NCBI GenBank assembly: GCA_028822985.1
Contig: JAPKCK010000002.1
Location: 109,360-173,359, forward strand
Direction of reading: 5' to 3'
Length of the DNA stretch: 64,000 nucleotides
From: Aquiluna sp.
Lineage (GTDB): Bacteria; Actinomycetota; Actinomycetes; Actinomycetales; Microbacteriaceae
The notes beneath the pieces are model-generated. The model made no database searches and had not been told where the DNA came from. It was given only the letters and a program-made list of their open reading frames with translations. Position 1 is the stretch's first letter; each line of letters opens with the position of its first letter. Shown here in pieces: positions 50,478 to 57,837 of this stretch. The position numbers and the translations under genes were made by a program.

Positions 50478-51680
50478 TTAGCTTTGACCTGTATTAGATC
50501 CAGCCAGAACCAACTCGCGCCGGCTTCTCAATAACGCCAAGCCCATGAGTAGTAGAAACGCAGTTATACCCATGCTCATCGTTGTCACGATGCCCGCAAT
50601 CGGATTCCGGAGCACTATCACCGTAAGTAACAGCGGACTGAAAGCAACCACAATTTTTGAAAACATCATTATGTATCCCTGACGTTCACCAAACTGCTCG
50701 GGCCCAAAAAACAGAAGCGGCAGTGTTCCCCTGATAAAGGGGTCAAGCCCAACAGCAATGCCCTGCAAAACTACGAACGGGACCAGCGCATCGACGCCGA
50801 AGACCACAACTAAAGCGACACCTAGCGGGTGCGAAAGCATTGCCAGGGCCGCAACGCGCATCGGGGTCATGACCCTGCCCAAGACAACCAGCAGCACTCT
50901 GGCCAACACCTGAGATGGCCCAAGGATTGCAGCCGCGAACAGCGCTACTCCCATAGAAGCACCAAGTTCAGTCAGCAAAAAGGGCAGTATCGTGTTGACG
51001 GAGGCAACCATGAAACCTTCTAGAGCAAACATCACCGCAAAAATAACGATCAGCAGGTCGATACGAATTCGCCTTTTGTAGCTAGTTGAAGTTGCAGGCG
51101 CGGGCTCTGCAACAGGTCTCGGACCGAGTCGAGGGATTGTTAGGTTTAGCGGCAGCGCAATAAGTAAGTGCGCAAAAGCCCAGACCATCACCGCCCATTG
51201 CCAACTAAAATTTTCGGTGACCCAAGCATTTAAGGGCCAGGAAATTGTTGAGGAGAGACCAACAAAAACAGTGATTCCGGCGATGATCTTGTTCGACTCA
51301 TCGCCAAAAAAAGTAACTACGGTTGCAAATGCAGCGTCATAGTTGCCCATCGCGGCTCCGATGCCAATGAGTACCCAGGCAGCAAAAAGCATCTGCACTG
51401 AGGTGCTTGCCGCCAGAGTGCTAAGACCCAGAATAAACGCGATGCTTCCGAAAGGGAGGACTCGCCTCCCCCCTAGCCGATCGATCGCCTTGCCAACGCG
51501 GGGACCCAAGAAGGCCGCTACCAAGAGGGCAACGGTGAAGGCCCAAAAAAAAGTTTCAGTGGCTATTCCAAGAGACTCTGATATCGGCACTGCCAGGATT
51601 GCCGGGAGGTAGAAACCCGAACTCCAGCCTATGAATTGAGAAATTCCAAGTCGGGCAGTCAATCGTGAGCTGGGTTTCAA
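50478..51680 (-). CDS. MFS transporter (OFA/oxalate-formate antiporter-like)
   Basis: 400 residues, about 12 hydrophobic helices. The first half has PRVGKAIDRLGGRRVLPFGSIAFILG (MFS motif A) and GAAMGNYDAAFATVVTFFGDESNK; it resembles monocarboxylate/OFA-type carriers loosely. Substrate unknown. TTG start at 51680. It lies inside the tRNA-Lys-flanked accessory region and diverges from the heliorhodopsin gene. Confidence 0.8.
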   Translation of the reverse strand: MKPSSRLTARLGISQFIGWSSGFYLPAILAVPISESLGIATETFFWAFTVALLVAAFLGPRVGKAIDRLGGRRVLPFGSIAFILGLSTLAASTSVQMLFAAWVLIGIGAAMGNYDAAFATVVTFFGDESNKIIAGITVFVGLSSTISWPLNAWVTENFSWQWAVMVWAFAHLLIALPLNLTIPRLGPRPVAEPAPATSTSYKRRIRIDLLIVIFAVMFALEGFMVASVNTILPFLLTELGASMGVALFAAAILGPSQVLARVLLVVLGRVMTPMRVAALAMLSHPLGVALVVVFGVDALVPFVVLQGIAVGLDPFIRGTLPLLFFGPEQFGERQGYIMMFSKIVVAFSPLLLTVIVLRNPIAGIVTTMSMGITAFLLLMGLALLRSRRELVLAGSNTGQS

Positions 51681-51978
51681 TTAGGTTCCAATTCTGTTCC
51701 GTCAGCACCCGCGCGTGGGCCGGGCTGAGTGCCCAATCGTGTTGTTATTGGTTGTTATTCACTAGCCTCTAAATCATAAGACAGAATGAAACAATCCCTT
51801 GGGCTTTATGAGGCACAGGAGGAATTCAGGGGCGCGGCGGCTCCGGACATCGGACTGGTGTCAAGTGTTGCGTCGTAGAGCATCAATTTTTTCCGTGTGG
51901 GTCTTATTTGCCGAACTGGAGTGAGTTCCGTGATCCATTGCAAACACCTTCTTTTGGTCCGTTACCGAATTTGTCGAA
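51681..51978. other. Non-coding gap in accessory region
   Basis: 298 bases between the divergent transporter and heliorhodopsin side. A 30-codon frame at 51786 is not convincing. A short direct repeat TTGTTATT occurs near 51740. No promoter could be assigned. Confidence 0.5.
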
Positions 51979-52194
51979 ATGAGAACCGTTAGGACAAGGG
52001 CAGAAAAAAACGGCAAGCCAATCAGCTTTAGCCGCGGCATAGTGAAACACTTCCAGCCTCTGGAGTTTTACAATTATGACTGGGAGCCCGAAAACGCTCC
52101 CCTGCTAATAAAGACACTTCTCATGGTTTTCACAGAGTTCAGCGCTCTCCCCAATTATAGTTTTGAGCAACACAGTCCTTATCGAGAGAAGTAA
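51979..52194 (+). CDS. Doubtful 71-residue frame upstream of heliorhodopsin
   Basis: Starts at ATG 51979 and ends 5 bases before the heliorhodopsin ATG. The product is basic at the start and has an aromatic, acidic middle (FYNYDWEPE). No family recognised and no Shine-Dalgarno. The spacing would fit an operon or a leader frame, but it could also be decayed DNA. Confidence 0.25.
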   Translation: MRTVRTRAEKNGKPISFSRGIVKHFQPLEFYNYDWEPENAPLLIKTLLMVFTEFSALPNYSFEQHSPYREK

Positions 52195-52199
52195 AAACA

Positions 52200-52970
52200 A
52201 TGAAGCCGGAAACAAAACTTGGGAAACAGCTGCAAACATTCAACAGGTTTGCAGGTTTGTTTCACCTGATTCAAGCCATCGTGCTGTTCCTCATCTTGAA
52301 CAACGAGACCAAGATCCCGGTTATCACAAGGTTCTTTACCGATACCCCCGATGGCATCCGGCCAATGAGCGAGACCCTGTTCGAATTTCCAATTGCCTTG
52401 ATTGCTCCGATCTTCCTGTTGATTTCAGCAATCGCGCACCTGCTCATCTCTGCTCCGTTCTACATACGGCGCTATGAGCAAAACATTGCCAAGGGCATCA
52501 ATCCACCGCGCTGGTGGGAGTACTCAATCAGCTCCTCACTGATGTTGGTTGTGCTGCTGATGCTGGGCGGCCTAATAGAGATTTCAGCAATCGTGTTCAT
52601 CTTCACGCTGAACTTCATCATGAACCTGATGGGCCTGGTGATGGAAAAATACAACCAACTGACCGAAAAGGTGAGCTGGTTGCCATTCAACATCGGAGTT
52701 GTGGCGGGAATAGTTCCTTGGATTATGGGTGGGCTGTACTTCTGGGTATCCACCAACAACATTGCGGACGCCATCCCCGTCTATGCGCAGTTTGGTTTCC
52801 TTCTTACCTTTATCTTCTTCAACACCTTCGCCATCAACATGTTCTTGCAATACAAGAAGGTCGGAAAGTGGAAGGACTACCCGTATGGCGAAAAGGCCTA
52901 CATAGTTCTAAGCCTGGTATCAAAGTCAGTACTTGGTTGGGTAATCGTGCTCGGAACACTGGGGCTTTAG
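52200..52970 (+). CDS. Heliorhodopsin
   Basis: 256 residues, seven predicted membrane helices. Identified from heliorhodopsin-specific sequence: FNRFAGLFHLIQ (helix 1), RWWEYSISSS (helix 3), LPFNIGVVAGIVPWI (helix 5), and AYIVLSLVSKSVLGW (helix 7). Lys242 is the retinal Schiff-base lysine, Glu107 the counterion, and His22 and His80 match the conserved cytosolic-side histidines; spacing is essentially that of the founding protein 48C12 as I remember it. Heliorhodopsins have an inverted topology, do not pump ions in the cases tested, and are thought to be light sensors or enzyme regulators. GAGAGAAG lies about 8 bases before the ATG. Retinal would need a carotenoid cleavage enzyme not found in this window. 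Confidence 0.95.
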   Translation: MKPETKLGKQLQTFNRFAGLFHLIQAIVLFLILNNETKIPVITRFFTDTPDGIRPMSETLFEFPIALIAPIFLLISAIAHLLISAPFYIRRYEQNIAKGINPPRWWEYSISSSLMLVVLLMLGGLIEISAIVFIFTLNFIMNLMGLVMEKYNQLTEKVSWLPFNIGVVAGIVPWIMGGLYFWVSTNNIADAIPVYAQFGFLLTFIFFNTFAINMFLQYKKVGKWKDYPYGEKAYIVLSLVSKSVLGWVIVLGTLGL

Positions 52971-53027
52971 CTCGCAAGCTAAATCCAAGGCCTTCTTCAT
53001 TTCGCAGTATTTGATGAGCGAACTTGA

Positions 53028-53828
53028 TCAGCCGGTTGGCTCGGTTAGCATTCCGGGCCCAACCGGCTGCCTCAGCCACCTAAACAAAGCTCCTGCAGTG
53101 ACCAGAGCCAGCACGGGCAGGAGAATCTGAACCGCAAGGATTATGTCCGGGTATTGCTGATTCCATTCCGTTTCAGACATGTGGCGAGAGTAAATTCCCC
53201 AGAAGGCCCACACCAACACCAGAGAGTATCCTGGGGAGGAATTCACCAGTGCCGTGGCGGTGCCAATCAGAACTGCAACCACCAATATCACTACTGTCCA
53301 AGCTTGCGCTGATAAGCCAAAGCCTTCTTCGAAACCTAGCTGGACCAACAGCGAAGAAATGTTGGCGATGGTTGCAACAGTCGCCCAACCGAAGTAGATG
53401 GCGAACGGGAGCCTAACTGAGATGGTGCTGGCGAAGTCAGTGCGCTTCGCCGTTGTTAGCCGGTTAATTTTGTAAAGCGAGAACAGTAATAGCGCCAGAA
53501 TTAGAGTCGAGAGCCAGAGGAGCTCTAATCGCCAGGCAATGATCCAAAAGCCATTTAGTAAGTTGCCGAGAATAAACCAGGGTGTGACACCTCTGATAAC
53601 TGAAGTATTGGTTGCCAACTGAGTAAAGCTATAGACAGCTAGCCCGAGGTAGATCAGACCCCAGATTCCGAAAGTGAAATCTATTGGCGCAAACAAGGTG
53701 TCGTATTTTCTGGACACCTCGCCAACAGAAAGCCCTCCTAGCGGAAGGGCTGACGCAACAGCATTCATGACTAGCACGAACCCAAAGCTCGCTAGAGACA
53801 GAATGCGCTGCGGCATAAACGGGGCCAT
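53028..53828 (-). CDS. TspO/MBR-related tryptophan-rich membrane protein
   Basis: 266 residues with about seven hydrophobic helices. FTFGIWGLIYLGLAVYS, NGFWIIAWRLE, FAIYFGWATVATIANISS and LVLVWAFWGIYSRH resemble the larger TspO/MBR-like ('tryptophan-rich sensory') proteins. TspO homologues bind porphyrins and are linked to oxygen, light and tetrapyrrole stress, but the function of this long form is unknown. ATG 53828 (or 53816) is the likely start; a longer frame reaches 53963. It converges with heliorhodopsin (57-base gap). Confidence 0.7.
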   Translation of the reverse strand: MAPFMPQRILSLASFGFVLVMNAVASALPLGGLSVGEVSRKYDTLFAPIDFTFGIWGLIYLGLAVYSFTQLATNTSVIRGVTPWFILGNLLNGFWIIAWRLELLWLSTLILALLLFSLYKINRLTTAKRTDFASTISVRLPFAIYFGWATVATIANISSLLVQLGFEEGFGLSAQAWTVVILVVAVLIGTATALVNSSPGYSLVLVWAFWGIYSRHMSETEWNQQYPDIILAVQILLPVLALVTAGALFRWLRQPVGPGMLTEPTG

Positions 53829-53991
53829 GCCCCTGAGTAAACCACAACTACGCTTTGTTATCCATCGCCTAAAAATCCCGCCGCGCGTCAAATTAGATGT
53901 TTTGGGTGAGAGCGATCTCATGTGGCTGAAAGTGTCGGAAGGCGAAAAACCGCTGTTATGCATGGGGTTTTCTATATTTTTCTTGATGCCC

Positions 53992-54034
53992 CCCCCCCGG
54001 ACTTGAACCGGGAACCCACTGATTAAGAGTCAGT
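53992..54034 (-). repeat. 43-bp exact copy of the tRNA-Lys 3' half (copy A)
   Basis: Identical to 59027-59069 of the intact tRNA-Lys: from the C-run through the T arm to the anticodon stem, including the CTT anticodon region. Beyond it the sequence diverges, so it cannot form a tRNA. The C-run here is 10 long against 7 in the gene. It has the form of a displaced attachment site left by an element that inserted at the tRNA 3' end. Confidence 0.85.
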
Positions 54035-54206
54035 ATCTAAATGGGCTTAGAACCGCGTTAATTGGGCTTTAGGGGCATCAATAGTCCCCATTCGTGCCCA
54101 AACCCTGTCGGGCAATAAGTAAATATGGCCGCTGGCAAACTCACGGATACGGACCAGCTCAGACTGATTAGCCGAAAAATTCAGATGCAGCTAAACGCTG
54201 GCCCAC

Positions 54207-54256
54207 CAAATGCCCTGCACATCTGCGTTCTACAAAGCCGCACAGACTTGGGTTCT
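54207..54256. repeat. Shared flanking element, copy 2
   Basis: CAAATGCCCTGCACAT...ACTTGGGTTCT, similar to 50412-50451. It lies between the tRNA-Lys copy A and mntR, and overlaps the probable mntR promoter region. Confidence 0.45.
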
Positions 54257-54293
54257 GTCTGAGGCTCTCCACGCGAGACCTTATCCTTGAGTC

Positions 54294-54971
54294 ATGTCAG
54301 TCTCGGAGCTCACCAACAGTACCCAGAATTATCTCAAGGCAATTTGGAGCCTCACCGAGTGGTCTACAAACTCGGTGACTGTTACCGAAATCTCCCGAAG
54401 GATGGGCCTAAGGCTCTCGTCGGTTTCGGATGCCATGCGCCGTCTTGGTCTAGCAGGATTTGTTGTCTACCACCCCTATGCCGCAATCGAACTGACAGAC
54501 CTAGGTAGACGGCACGCGTTAGCCATGGTGCGCAGGCACCGCCTAATTGAAACATTTCTTGTGGAGGTTCTGGATTACAGCTGGGACCAAGTCCACGACG
54601 AGGCAGAGAGCCTCGAGCACGCTGTCTCGGATTTCATGATTGACCAACTAGATAAAAAGTTGGGTTTTCCAAAAAGAGATCCGCACGGTGACCCAATACC
54701 CAGCGCCAATGGGGCCATCGAGATCCCAAACGCCGTAAAACTTAACCTAGTCCCCGCTCATGCTCAGGCCGTGGTTAGACGAATCTCAGATGCGAACCCA
54801 GAACTACTAAAATTCTTTGACGAACAGCAGATTGGCCTGGACACCCAGCTTGTGACTGTTGATCCCACTGAGAAGTCCGAGGGCATTCGCATCATGATTG
54901 CCGGATCTGACAACTCAACTACTCTCGGCCTCGAAGCCGCGGAAGCTCTTTACGTCGAGATTATTGAGTGA
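54294..54971 (+). CDS. mntR: DtxR/MntR-family metal-dependent repressor
   Basis: 225 residues: winged helix DNA-binding domain (about 1-65), dimerisation/metal domain (about 70-140) and a FeoA/SH3-like C-terminal domain (about 145-225). Metal ligands by alignment with DtxR/MntR: His82, Glu86, His101, Glu105, Glu108, His109. Glu105 replaces the DtxR Cys102, the manganese-type substitution; but the MntR Asp8 and Glu11 positions are Asn12 and Lys15. It probably represses the convergent Mn transporter genes. TTATCCT 8 bases before ATG suggests a leaderless mRNA. Confidence 0.88.
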   Translation: MSVSELTNSTQNYLKAIWSLTEWSTNSVTVTEISRRMGLRLSSVSDAMRRLGLAGFVVYHPYAAIELTDLGRRHALAMVRRHRLIETFLVEVLDYSWDQVHDEAESLEHAVSDFMIDQLDKKLGFPKRDPHGDPIPSANGAIEIPNAVKLNLVPAHAQAVVRRISDANPELLKFFDEQQIGLDTQLVTVDPTEKSEGIRIMIAGSDNSTTLGLEAAEALYVEIIE

Positions 54972-54981
54972 GTAAAAAGAA

Positions 54982-55872
54982 CTAATTAATGCCTGCCCGT
55001 AGAGAGCGAGCCTGCTGCCTGGCATAAATAACTGCACTTATTCGCTTCCCGATGATGCCTTGCCGAGGACTAAATAGGTACACGAATGCGAACATAGCTC
55101 CCTGGGATAAAACCACCATACCGCCAGACGCCGTGTCGAGGTAATAGCTCAAATAAACCCCACCCACCGCCGCAATTGCTGCCATCACTGGGGCGATGAC
55201 CAACATCTTGGAAAAATTATCCGTTAATAAATATGCGGTTGCCCCCGGAATAATTAGCATTGCGACCACCAAGATGACTCCTACGGCTTGCAGTGCTACC
55301 ACTGAAGTGAGAGCTAATAATGCCAAAAGAACTGCGCCGATTAGCTTGGGATTCAATCCAATTGCTCGAGCGTGAATTGGATCAAAAGCGAACAACGTAA
55401 AGTCTTTGCGCTTGTAAATAAGCGCCCCGAGAGTAAAGGCCCCCAGAATAACAACCTGAGTAACATCTGCCCAAGACACACCTAACAAGTTTCCAAAAAC
55501 AATATGACCCAGGTCAGTTTGTGACGGGGTTACCGAGATCAAAACCAAGCCCAGAGCAAATAGGGTTGTAAAGACAATTCCGATGGCGGCATCCTCTTTT
55601 ACCCTGCTTGTGTCTCGCACAACACCGATCAAAATCACTGCCAGGAAGCCGAAAAATACAGCGCCAACAGCAAAAGGGAAATCAAGCACGTAGGCAATCA
55701 CAACACCCGGTAATACCGCATGCGAGACCGCATCGCCCATCAGAGACCATCCAATTAGAACTAGCCAAGTAGACAAGACGGCACCAACGATTGCGGCCAC
55801 CAAAGTGGTTATCAAAGCGCGAATCATAAAGTCATAGCTCAAGGGCTCAAGAATGAAGTCGATTGGGCTCAT
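54982..55872 (-). CDS. mntB: Manganese ABC transporter permease
   Basis: 296 residues, about eight to nine hydrophobic helices, ABC-3 family (MntB/ZnuB/PsaC-like). Conserved stretches include GDAVSHAVLPGVVIAYVL and VGVILVVAMLIIPGATAYLLTDNFSKMLVIAP. It forms the membrane channel with the ATPase encoded just upstream; ATG overlaps its stop (ATGA). 10 bases from the convergent mntR stop. Confidence 0.9.
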   Translation of the reverse strand: MSPIDFILEPLSYDFMIRALITTLVAAIVGAVLSTWLVLIGWSLMGDAVSHAVLPGVVIAYVLDFPFAVGAVFFGFLAVILIGVVRDTSRVKEDAAIGIVFTTLFALGLVLISVTPSQTDLGHIVFGNLLGVSWADVTQVVILGAFTLGALIYKRKDFTLFAFDPIHARAIGLNPKLIGAVLLALLALTSVVALQAVGVILVVAMLIIPGATAYLLTDNFSKMLVIAPVMAAIAAVGGVYLSYYLDTASGGMVVLSQGAMFAFVYLFSPRQGIIGKRISAVIYARQQARSLRAGIN

Positions 55873-56612
55873 GTGGCATCGCCCCTTCCCAAAACGTCAA
55901 TGCCAAAAGCCAGGGCTAGGTTGTTCGGCTGCAGTACTTTTTGCGTGGTGTCGTGCATGAGAACCCTGCGCATCAGGAGAATCGACTCATCGGCTAGCTG
56001 AGGCAAGGTAATGAGGTCGTGGGTTGAAACCAAAACGGTCACCCCTTGATTTGCCAGTTTTTTTATCAGTCGAATAATGGTTACTTCGGACTTTTTGTCC
56101 ACTCCGGCGAAAGGTTCGTCCAACAACAGAATCTTGGCTTCCTGAGCAATTGCCCTAGCTAAAAACGCTCGCTTGCGCTGACCGCCGGAAAGCTGGCCAA
56201 TCTGCCGATTAGAGTATTCGCTGAGCTCCACTCTCGCCAAAGCTTCCTCCACAGCAGCATGGTCTTGAGCACTGGCCCTTCTGGTTGGCCCCATCTTGCC
56301 GAAGCGACCCATTAGGACGACATCCCCAACTGATAATGGGAAGCTCCAATCGATCTCTTCACTCTGCGGCACATAGGCAATACTGCCCTTGCGTCGGGCC
56401 AGCACAGGGTCTTCGCCAAAAACCCTGATTTCACCCGAAGTCGCCTTAACCATGCCCATAATTGCCTTGAACAGGGTGGATTTGCCGGATCCGTTCATGC
56501 CCACGAGTCCCACGACTTTGCTCTCGGGAAGGTCAAGGCTGGCATCGATAAGGGCATCGACCTCTCCGTAAGAGACGGATAAATCTCTGATAGAAATAGC
56601 CGGGTTGATCAC
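55869..56612 (-). CDS. mntA: Manganese ABC transporter ATP-binding protein
   Basis: 247 residues. Walker A GMNGSGKST, Q-loop VPQSEEIDW, ABC signature LSGGQRKRAFLARA, Walker B ILLLDEPFAGVD and H-loop STHD are intact. ATG 56612 overlaps the stop of the binding-protein gene, and its own stop overlaps mntB. Confidence 0.93.
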   Translation of the reverse strand: MINPAISIRDLSVSYGEVDALIDASLDLPESKVVGLVGMNGSGKSTLFKAIMGMVKATSGEIRVFGEDPVLARRKGSIAYVPQSEEIDWSFPLSVGDVVLMGRFGKMGPTRRASAQDHAAVEEALARVELSEYSNRQIGQLSGGQRKRAFLARAIAQEAKILLLDEPFAGVDKKSEVTIIRLIKKLANQGVTVLVSTHDLITLPQLADESILLMRRVLMHDTTQKVLQPNNLALAFGIDVLGRGDAT

Positions 56613-57541
56613 TTAGAATCGCCCGTCAGCCCCTGCGCTATTTTCTCGGCGTTATAGCGAATCAAATCCAGATAGGTTGGAACCGGACCATCTGGGAGCG
56701 AAAGAGAATCCACATACAGCACACCACCAAATTTGGCGGTTGTAGCGCTCACCACTGCCTGCATAGCGTCGTCTGACACTGTGGACTCGCAGTAAACTGC
56801 AGTTACATTATTCTCAGAGACGTATTCGATAACTCCAGCCAGTTGTAGAGGTGTAGCTTGACTCTCGGCGTTCACAGGCCAGATGTAAACCTCCCGAAGA
56901 CCGGCATCTCGTGCCAAGTAAGAAAATGCACCCTCGCAAGTAACTAGGGCTCGCTGGGATTCGTCAAGAATTGAAAGTCTTTCCAAAAGCTCATCCTGCA
57001 CCTCTTGGAGTTGAGCTTTATAGACAGTTGCGTTTGCTCGAAAATATTCGGAATGCTCAGGTGCAAGGGCGCTGAATGCCCGGGCCATGTTGTCAACGTA
57101 AATCATCACGTTCAAAGGACTCATCCATGCGTGTGGGTTTGGAAAACCGGCATAGGAATCCTCGGTAATTTGCATCACCTCAACGCCCTCACTGACAACA
57201 ACGTGTGGCACGTCTAGATCTACCACGAACTTCCGAAACCACGCCTCGAGATTAAGGCCATTATCCAAAATAAGCACGGCATCTTGGGCGCGTCTCAGGT
57301 CCCCAGGAGTGGGTTCGTAGCCGTGAATTTCAGCGCCGACCTTAGTGATGGACTCTATTTGCAGCTTGTCCCCCGCCACATTCTCGGCTATGTCGGCCAA
57401 CACCGTGAAGGTCGTCAAGACCACTGGCAAATCATCGACTTCGGGTTCAGTGTTAGAGGTAGCAGCACAACCCGCCAACAAAATTGGCACTATGGACAGA
57501 AGGCCCACAATCTGGGATATTTTGCTAAATCCATGAATCAT
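56609..57541 (-). CDS. mntC: Manganese-binding lipoprotein of ABC transporter
   Basis: 310 residues, cluster A-I (ZnuA/PsaA-like) binding protein. Lipobox LLAGC, Cys25 lipidated. Metal ligands: His73 (HGYEP), His137 (NPHAW), Glu203 (TCEGAF) and Asp278 (VDSLS), the 2-His-Glu-Asp set of Mn/Fe-type PsaA/MntC proteins, without the long His-rich loop of zinc ZnuA. AGGAG lies 5-9 bases before the ATG. First gene of mntCAB. Confidence 0.92.
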   Translation of the reverse strand: MIHGFSKISQIVGLLSIVPILLAGCAATSNTEPEVDDLPVVLTTFTVLADIAENVAGDKLQIESITKVGAEIHGYEPTPGDLRRAQDAVLILDNGLNLEAWFRKFVVDLDVPHVVVSEGVEVMQITEDSYAGFPNPHAWMSPLNVMIYVDNMARAFSALAPEHSEYFRANATVYKAQLQEVQDELLERLSILDESQRALVTCEGAFSYLARDAGLREVYIWPVNAESQATPLQLAGVIEYVSENNVTAVYCESTVSDDAMQAVVSATTAKFGGVLYVDSLSLPDGPVPTYLDLIRYNAEKIAQGLTGDSK

Positions 57542-57626
57542 TTATCTCCTAGAAACTAACTTGTAGAACATGACTCTAGCAAATTGTTCGTCCAGACGTA
57601 GTTGATTGAGCTAAATCGACTGAAGG

Positions 57627-57660
57627 TCGGGAACACACTGATTAGGAGTTAGTTCTCTGT
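57627..57660 (-). repeat. Degraded tRNA-Lys fragment (copy C)
   Basis: GGGAAC-ACACTGATTA-GAGT-AGTT-CTCTG matches tRNA-Lys (59046-59075) with a few mismatches, covering the anticodon arm into the D arm; the T arm and acceptor are missing. It lies 86 bases beyond the mntC start. An older insertion scar is one reading; the rest of 57542-57837 holds no gene I can support. Confidence 0.55.
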
Positions 57661-57837
57661 GCCCCTTGATTGCCAATAGATTGACGGGACTTGCTCTATG
57701 ACCAGCGCGGTCGAGCACGCTAGGTGTAGTTGGTGTTTAATCTGTTCTGGCAGTCAAGGCATAATTTTTTACCTAATTCAAAACACGCCCAGCGCGCGAG
57801 CTTGACCTTGAACTAATTCCTGGCGAACCGCACGATT

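Noticed and set aside
51786-51878. 30-residue frame upstream of heliorhodopsin
   Set aside because: No ribosome binding site and low-complexity Gly/Ala content; not convincing as a gene.
53992-54034. A second functional tRNA-Lys gene
   Set aside because: The 5' half (D arm and 5' acceptor strand) is not present next to it, so no cloverleaf can form.
57567-57590. MntR operator from GAACA...TGTTC inverted repeat upstream of mntC
   Set aside because: Arms are only 5 bases with a 14-base spacer; not distinguishable from chance.
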